DNA of 64,000 nucleotides. Origin: Streptomyces sp. Root431. Lineage in GTDB: Bacteria; Actinomycetota; Actinomycetes; Streptomycetales; Streptomycetaceae. Under the pieces are notes generated by a model. The model was not told where the DNA came from. It saw nothing but the letters and a program-made list of their open reading frames with translations, and did no database searches. Of this stretch, positions 59,357 through 64,000 are shown piece by piece; position 1 is the stretch's first letter, and each line of letters starts with the position of its first letter. A program made the position numbers and the translations under genes. Where the stretch lies: contig NZ_LMEI01000013.1 of assembly GCF_001426585.1 (NCBI RefSeq), positions 357,328-421,327 of the forward strand. Direction: 5' to 3'.

Positions 59357-61423
59357 TCAGACGCCGATGTCGCGGCCGTCCGTGCGCCAGACGGAGACGA
59401 CCGACGGGCGGACGATCTTGCCGGGCCCGTCCGGCCACTCCGACTTCGGGTTCTCGACGGAGGCGCCGTCGAGCTCGCCCGGGTGCTGCACCGAGACCAG
59501 GACGCGGCGGTCCTGGATGATCGGGCCGCAGGTCTCGGCGCCCTTCGGCACGGTCAGGAACTGCTTCAGCTCACCGCGCCGCTCGCCCTGCGTGGCGACG
59601 CCGAACAGGCCGTCGTGCGAACCGAGCTGGTTGCCGTCCGTCGAGATCCACAGGTTGCCGTGCGGGTCGAAGGCGACGTTGTCCGGGCAGGAGATCGGGG
59701 AGACCTTCTCCTTGGGGAAGCCGGCGAAGTAGGTGGCCGGGTCGTTCGGGTCGCCGGCGACGAGGAAGAGACGCCAGGCGAAGCCGTCGGCGGCCGGGTC
59801 GTCCCAGTGCTCGGCGAGCTCCAGGATCTGCCCGTGCTTGTTGAGGTTGCGCGGGTTGGCCTCGTCGACGCCCGGGTTCGTGCCCTTGCCCCGGTTGCTG
59901 TTGTTGGTGAGCGCGACGTACACGCGGCCGCTGCGCGGGGACGGCTCGACGTCCTCGGGGCGGTCCATCTTCGTCGCGCCGACCTTGTCACCGGCGAGAC
60001 GGGTGAAGACGAACACCTCGTCGGCGGTCAGGCCGGGGACGTGCGAGATGGCACCGTCGGCGGTGGCGGTGGCGAGCGGGATCCACTGGCCGCTGCCGTC
60101 GAACTCGCCGTCGTTGGGCAGCTTGCCCGTGCCGTCGATCTCGGCGGCCGGGGAGTCGCCGGTCAGCTTGGCGACGTACAGCGTGCCCTCGTCGAGGAGC
60201 GTCAGGTTGTGCTCGCGGGCGCTGCGCGAGTTCCCCTTCTTCATCCGCTTCGACGAGACGAACTTGTAGAAGTAGTCGAAGCGCTCGTCGTCGCCCATGT
60301 AGACGACCGGGCGGCCGTCCTCGGTGAGACGGGGCTGCGCGGCCTCGTGCTTGAAGCGGCCGAGCGCGGTGCGCTTGCGGGGCGTGGAGTCCGGGTCGTA
60401 CGGGTCGAGCTCGACGACCCAGCCCTGGCGGTGCACCTCGTTGGGCTCCTGGCGGAGGTCGAAGCGCGAGTCGAACCGCTCCCACTTCCTCTCGGAGGCA
60501 CCGGTGCCGACCCCGTACCGCTTGTCGGTGGCGGAGCTCCCGTACGCGAAGTACTGGTTGAAGTTCTCCTCGCCGTGGAGGGTGGTGCCCCACGGGGTGG
60601 TGCCACCGGCGCAGTTGTTGAGCGTGCCCAGGACGATACGGCCGTCCGGGTCGGCGCTCGTCTTCACCAGGTCGCTGCCGGCGGCGGGGCCGGTCAGCTC
60701 GAACTCGCTGGTGGTGTGCAGACGCCGGTTGAGGTAGTGGCGGGTGACCGGGGTGAGCTTGCCGGAGCGGTGCTCCTCCTGGACGACGACGACCGACAGG
60801 CCGTGCGCGGCCCAGGCGATCTCGACCTGCTCGCGGGTCGGGTTCTCGGCGTCGTAGCCCCGGAACATCAGGACTTCGTCGGTGTACTCGTGGTTGGCGA
60901 CGAGGACCTGGCGGTGGTGCTCCCCGCGCAGCGGCAGCAGGGAGAGGAAGTCGTTGTTGTAGCCGAACTGGCCGGCCTGGGCCTTCGCGGTCTGCTTCTC
61001 GGAGTCGAAGGCGGGGGTGCCGCGGAGGATCGGCTCACCCCAGCGGATGACCACGTTCTGCGCGTAACCGGCGGGGACGGTGACCTGGTCGGCGGTGTTC
61101 GGCGCGACGGCGGCGAACCGGAGGCCGCGGGCCCCGTCGACCTTGCCGCCGCCGTGGCCCGGCTTCTGCGGGCGGGCGACGGCGTCCGGCGCGCTGCCGA
61201 GGACGACGGCACCGCCGGCGGCGGAGGCGACGGTCACGACGGCGGCGGCGCGGAGGGCCGAACGGCGGGAGAGCACACCGGCTATGACGTCGCCGACGTA
61301 CTCGTTGTCGCTGGTGTTGGGCACCTCGTGGAAGCAGGCGTCACCACACCGGAACCGGCAGGTGAGAGCGGAACGGCCGCCTCCGTGGGGGTTCGTGCTC
61401 AGGAGCGGCAGCAGTTTGCGCAC
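59357..61423 (-). CDS. phoX: PhoX-family alkaline phosphatase (DUF839)
   Basis: 688-residue phosphatase of the PhoX family, releasing phosphate from organic esters outside the cell. The long N-terminus includes [19 protein letters not shown], then a twin-arginine-type export signal ([20 protein letters not shown], residues about 52-75). The active-site cysteine and glutamates are seen in [13 protein letters not shown] and [10 protein letters not shown]. PhoX enzymes use iron and calcium. The start is the GTG at 61423 because GGAGGAGG lies 5 nt upstream and [15 protein letters not shown] is the usual beginning; an upstream ATG at 61456 has no such site. A PHO box lies about 95 bp upstream. Confidence 0.92.
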   Translation of the reverse strand: MRKLLPLLSTNPHGGGRSALTCRFRCGDACFHEVPNTSDNEYVGDVIAGVLSRRSALRAAAVVTVASAAGGAVVLGSAPDAVARPQKPGHGGGKVDGARGLRFAAVAPNTADQVTVPAGYAQNVVIRWGEPILRGTPAFDSEKQTAKAQAGQFGYNNDFLSLLPLRGEHHRQVLVANHEYTDEVLMFRGYDAENPTREQVEIAWAAHGLSVVVVQEEHRSGKLTPVTRHYLNRRLHTTSEFELTGPAAGSDLVKTSADPDGRIVLGTLNNCAGGTTPWGTTLHGEENFNQYFAYGSSATDKRYGVGTGASERKWERFDSRFDLRQEPNEVHRQGWVVELDPYDPDSTPRKRTALGRFKHEAAQPRLTEDGRPVVYMGDDERFDYFYKFVSSKRMKKGNSRSAREHNLTLLDEGTLYVAKLTGDSPAAEIDGTGKLPNDGEFDGSGQWIPLATATADGAISHVPGLTADEVFVFTRLAGDKVGATKMDRPEDVEPSPRSGRVYVALTNNSNRGKGTNPGVDEANPRNLNKHGQILELAEHWDDPAADGFAWRLFLVAGDPNDPATYFAGFPKEKVSPISCPDNVAFDPHGNLWISTDGNQLGSHDGLFGVATQGERRGELKQFLTVPKGAETCGPIIQDRRVLVSVQHPGELDGASVENPKSEWPDGPGKIVRPSVVSVWRTDGRDIGV

Positions 61424-61514
61424 TTCGTCCTCCTCCGGCGCACACTGCGCCGACATGGTGTCGGGAATCCTTCGGCCGCGACGCTATGTGCGCACATCTG
61501 CACAGGGGCGGCGC

Positions 61515-61538
61515 CGGAGTGAACGCCGAATGAATGCA
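61515..61538 (-). promoter_or_regulatory. PHO box (PhoP binding site) of phoX
   Basis: On the minus strand ATTCATTC (61528-61535) and GTTCACTC (61517-61524) are two 11-bp-spaced direct-repeat units of the GTTCACC-type recognised by streptomycete PhoP. They lie about 95 bp before the phoX start and point in its direction, so phosphate starvation control is likely. Confidence 0.7.
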
Positions 61539-61679
61539 CGGCAACCGGGGGCGACCGGGTCACAAGGGAGGGAGGGGGTGGCCGCTAACCTTACGTGTCC
61601 GCCCTGGCCAGGGATGAACGTCCCGAAACGCCCAGTACGGACATTCACACTGCACCCACTCATGCGAAAGGGTTCGCCC

Positions 61680-63305
61680 ATGGGTATTCGGAGCATGCTG
61701 CGCAAGGTATTCGGCCGGGACCGCGAGGACACCCCGGCGACCTCCGTCCCGGCCCAGACGCGTGAGGCCTCGTCCACGGACGCGTCCGCGTCGGTGTCGG
61801 CGACGACGACGGACACGGCTACGTCCGCGTCGACGGACGCCGAGGAAGAGGCGGCCCGCCGCGCGGCGGACGACCTGGTGGCGGCGTCGTTCGACAACCC
61901 GCAGGTCCCGAAGGCGCGGAGCGGGGAGACGGCGGTCGAGGCGGCAGAGACAGCGGTCGAGACGTCGGAGACGGCGAGCGCGTCGGAGCCGACGACGGCC
62001 GAGGAGCCGGCGGAGGCACCGGCCGCGACCGTCGAGGCCGAAGAGCCGGCCGCCACGACGGTCGAGGCGCCGGAAGCGGAGGCATCCCCCGCGACCGTCG
62101 AGGCCGAGGAGCCGGCCGCCGCTGCGGTCGACGCCGAGGAGCGGACGGAGCCGGAGGCGGAGACCGCGGAGGCACCGGCCGCCGCCACGGTCGAGACCGA
62201 GTCCGAGACCGAGACCGCCGAACCGGCTGCGCCGGAGGCGGAGGCCGAGGCGGAGGCCGAGGCGGAGCCGGAAGCGGCAGCCGCCGAGTCGCCCGACACC
62301 GAGACCGCCGAGCCGGAAACGGAGCCGGAAACGGTGGCCGCCACGGCCCCGGCGGAGCCGGAAGCGGAGGCGGAAGCGGTCGTCGCCGTCGACGCTCCGG
62401 AGGAGCAGGAAGGCGCGGCGGAGCCCGCGACCGCCGAGGCGGAGCCGGAGGCTGTCCTCGCAGCCGAGGTGGATGTGGAGCCCGCGGCCGACGACGCGAG
62501 CCCGGCCGAGGTCGAGGCCGAGGTCGAGGTCGAGGCCGAGCCCGTCGCCGCCGAGGCGCAGGTCGCCGAAGCCGACACGGACACCGACGCCGAGACGGAC
62601 ACCGAGGCCGCCACCGACACGGACACCGAGACCGGCACCGGCACCCCCGCCCTCCCCCTCGCCAAGGTGAAGGCCGCCGCCCCGCACCTCGCCGACGCGT
62701 ACAAGGCCGCGGGCGCCCAGCTCAAGAAGCAGGGGCTCACCGGGGCGCGGGCAGCCGTGTACCTCGTGGTGGACCGTTCCGGTTCGATGCGCGGGTACTT
62801 CAAGGACGGCTCCGTGCAGCGTCTCGCCGAGCAGACCGTCGCGCTCGCCGCGCACCTGGACGAGGACGCCACCGTCACGACCGTGTTCTTCTCCACGGAC
62901 ATCGACGGCACCGTCGACCTCGCTCCCGCCGACCTCACGCCCACCCGCGTCGAGGAGGTCAACGCCACACTCGGCCGCCTGGGCCGCACCAACTACCACC
63001 GCGCGGTGGAGGAGGTCCTGGCCCACCACGAGAAGGCCGACCCGACGCGGCCCGCCCTGGTCGTGTTCCAGACCGACGGCGCGCCCGAGTCGAAGACGGC
63101 CGCCACGCAGGCGCTGGCCGAGGCGGCGGACCGCCCGCTGCACTGGCGGTTCGTGGCCTGGGGCGAAGAGGACAACAAGGCCTTCGACTTCCTCCGGAAG
63201 CTCGACGGCACGCCCCGTACCGCCGCGTACTTCCCCGGCGCGACCCCGGTCGAGACGGCGCACCCGGCGTTCTACCGCGGGCTGCTCGACGGCCTGGAGT
63301 TCTAG
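61680..63305 (+). CDS. VWA domain protein with long acidic low-complexity linker
   Basis: 541-residue protein. A short basic N-terminus ([17 protein letters not shown]) is followed by about 300 residues rich in Ala, Glu, Thr and Pro (runs such as [14 protein letters not shown]). The C-terminal 220 residues are a von Willebrand factor A domain of the TerF/TerY type with MIDAS motif DRSGS at residues 365-369, threonine in [12 protein letters not shown] and aspartate in FQTDGAPE. It probably binds a metal-dependent protein partner, perhaps in stress or tellurium-type systems; no ter genes are nearby. The start follows GAAAGGG. It converges on the kinase gene with a 4-bp CTAG stop overlap. Confidence 0.88.
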   Translation: MGIRSMLRKVFGRDREDTPATSVPAQTREASSTDASASVSATTTDTATSASTDAEEEAARRAADDLVAASFDNPQVPKARSGETAVEAAETAVETSETASASEPTTAEEPAEAPAATVEAEEPAATTVEAPEAEASPATVEAEEPAAAAVDAEERTEPEAETAEAPAAATVETESETETAEPAAPEAEAEAEAEAEPEAAAAESPDTETAEPETEPETVAATAPAEPEAEAEAVVAVDAPEEQEGAAEPATAEAEPEAVLAAEVDVEPAADDASPAEVEAEVEVEAEPVAAEAQVAEADTDTDAETDTEAATDTDTETGTGTPALPLAKVKAAAPHLADAYKAAGAQLKKQGLTGARAAVYLVVDRSGSMRGYFKDGSVQRLAEQTVALAAHLDEDATVTTVFFSTDIDGTVDLAPADLTPTRVEEVNATLGRLGRTNYHRAVEEVLAHHEKADPTRPALVVFQTDGAPESKTAATQALAEAADRPLHWRFVAWGEEDNKAFDFLRKLDGTPRTAAYFPGATPVETAHPAFYRGLLDGLEF

Positions 63306-64000
63306 GACGAGGAGGCGGCGGGGGTGGCGGTGACCGGCAGGGTCACCGCCACCGCGAGCCCGCCGCCCTCCGCAGTACTGCGCGCGGTCGCCGTCACGCA
63401 CCCTCCGTGCGCCACGGCGATCGACCGCACGATGGAGAGCCCGAGCCCGGCGCCCGGCCCCATGCGGTCCCGCCCTTCCCCTCTCCGGAAGGGTTCGAAG
63501 AGGCCGTCGACCTGCTCCGGGGGAACGACGGGCCCGGTGTTGACCACGGTCAGCACCCCGCCCTCGACGTGTACGTCGACCACACCCCCGGGCACGTTGT
63601 ACGCGACGGCGTTCGCGACGAGGTTCCGGACGAGCTGCCCGAGCAGCACCCGACTCCCCCGCACCACACCCCCGTCGACCACGACGACCGCGTCCTCGTA
63701 CTCCTCCACGACGACCTCCCCCAGCACCACGTCCTCCCGCTCGGCGAGCCCCCGCTCGCTCCGCGCGAGGAGGAGCAGCCCGTCGATGAGCCGTTCGCTG
63801 CGGCGGTTGGTGTCGAGCAGGATCTGCCGCACCTCGCAGTCGTCGTCGAGACCGACCTGGATCGCGGCGCGCTGGGTGGCGAGCGGGGTGCGGAGCTCGT
63901 GCGAGGCGTTGGCGATGAAGCGGCGCTGGCTGTCGAAGGCCGTCTCCAGGCGTCCGAGGAGGGCGTCGATCGTGTCGCCGAGTTCCTTGAGCTCGTCGTC
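63302..64000 (-). CDS. Sensor histidine kinase, C-terminal part (5' end outside window)
   Basis: The visible 232 residues are the transmitter of a two-component kinase: the end of a HAMP-like linker, the dimerisation/phosphoacceptor H-box [19 protein letters not shown] near 63860-63915, then the ATPase with N-box [13 protein letters not shown], a variant G1 region [10 protein letters not shown] and G2 [18 protein letters not shown]. The N-terminal sensor and membrane segments lie beyond the window. G1 has VNTG instead of DNGPG, as in some actinobacterial kinases. The partner response regulator is probably encoded just outside the window. Confidence 0.93.
   Translation of the reverse strand, partial: DDELKELGDTIDALLGRLETAFDSQRRFIANASHELRTPLATQRAAIQVGLDDDCEVRQILLDTNRRSERLIDGLLLLARSERGLAEREDVVLGEVVVEEYEDAVVVVDGGVVRGSRVLLGQLVRNLVANAVAYNVPGGVVDVHVEGGVLTVVNTGPVVPPEQVDGLFEPFRRGEGRDRMGPGAGLGLSIVRSIAVAHGGCVTATARSTAEGGGLAVAVTLPVTATPAASSS

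Overview
The window is a chromosomal segment from a Streptomyces or very close actinomycete. The evidence is the very high GC content with strong GC3 bias, frequent GTG starts, ATGA stop/start overlaps, a 24-residue bL37 gene, and DUF2630, DUF6126 and DUF7144 type proteins typical of that genus.

Layout. Positions 1-13114 (minus strand) hold two large non-ribosomal peptide synthetase (NRPS) genes: a three-module gene (4015-13114) and the first module and a half of a second gene that leaves the window at base 1. Each carries one frame-breaking indel in the same conserved part of a condensation domain, which looks more like collapsed repeat assembly than biology. Positions 13614-19271 hold housekeeping and accessory genes: a DUF1254/DUF1214 protein, a small MT0933-like antitoxin-family protein, an MBL-fold hydrolase, a GlxA-type AraC regulator and a GadC-like permease with a small membrane partner. 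A D-2-hydroxyacid dehydrogenase follows.

Positions 20448-21646 hold the cobalt uptake pair CbtA/CbtB behind a cobalamin riboswitch, next to a degenerate histidine-phosphatase-like protein. Then come a short GntR/DUF1648 pair, a nucleoside hydrolase, and a MarR/DoxX divergent pair sharing a palindromic operator. Positions 26030-40596 are the corrin-ring part of the cobalamin pathway: cobN (own riboswitch), cobG-cobH-cobIJ, cobK, cbiD, cobM and cobL. Passenger genes interrupt it: a secreted PA14/FN3 protein, a GNAT acetyltransferase, a hypothetical protein and bL37. A TnpB element sits directly upstream of cobL.

Positions 42058-64000 are mixed: DUF6126, a flavin monooxygenase/reductase pair, UspA, a VOC protein, a MerR-PP2C fusion regulator beside a DrrAB-type ABC exporter, RidA and MocR, an alpha/beta hydrolase, and small envelope proteins. 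These are followed by a GtrA-like membrane protein behind a striking TGGCGCCA array, a FUSC protein, an APC permease, PhoX behind a PHO box, a VWA protein and the 3' part of a sensor histidine kinase.

How genes work together. CbtAB would bring in cobalt and CobN would insert it into the corrin ring made by CobG, CobH, CobIJ, CobK, CbiD, CobM and CobL; two B12 riboswitches can shut down uptake and chelation when cofactor is plentiful. The most interesting non-routine items are the TGGCGCCA operator array, the MerR-PP2C fusion with a textbook 19-bp-spacer promoter, and a RidA homologue lacking its catalytic arginine next to a MocR regulator with direct-repeat sites. The loss of both catalytic histidines in the phosphatase-like protein by CbtAB is also notable. 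No clearly new defence or biosynthetic system was found.
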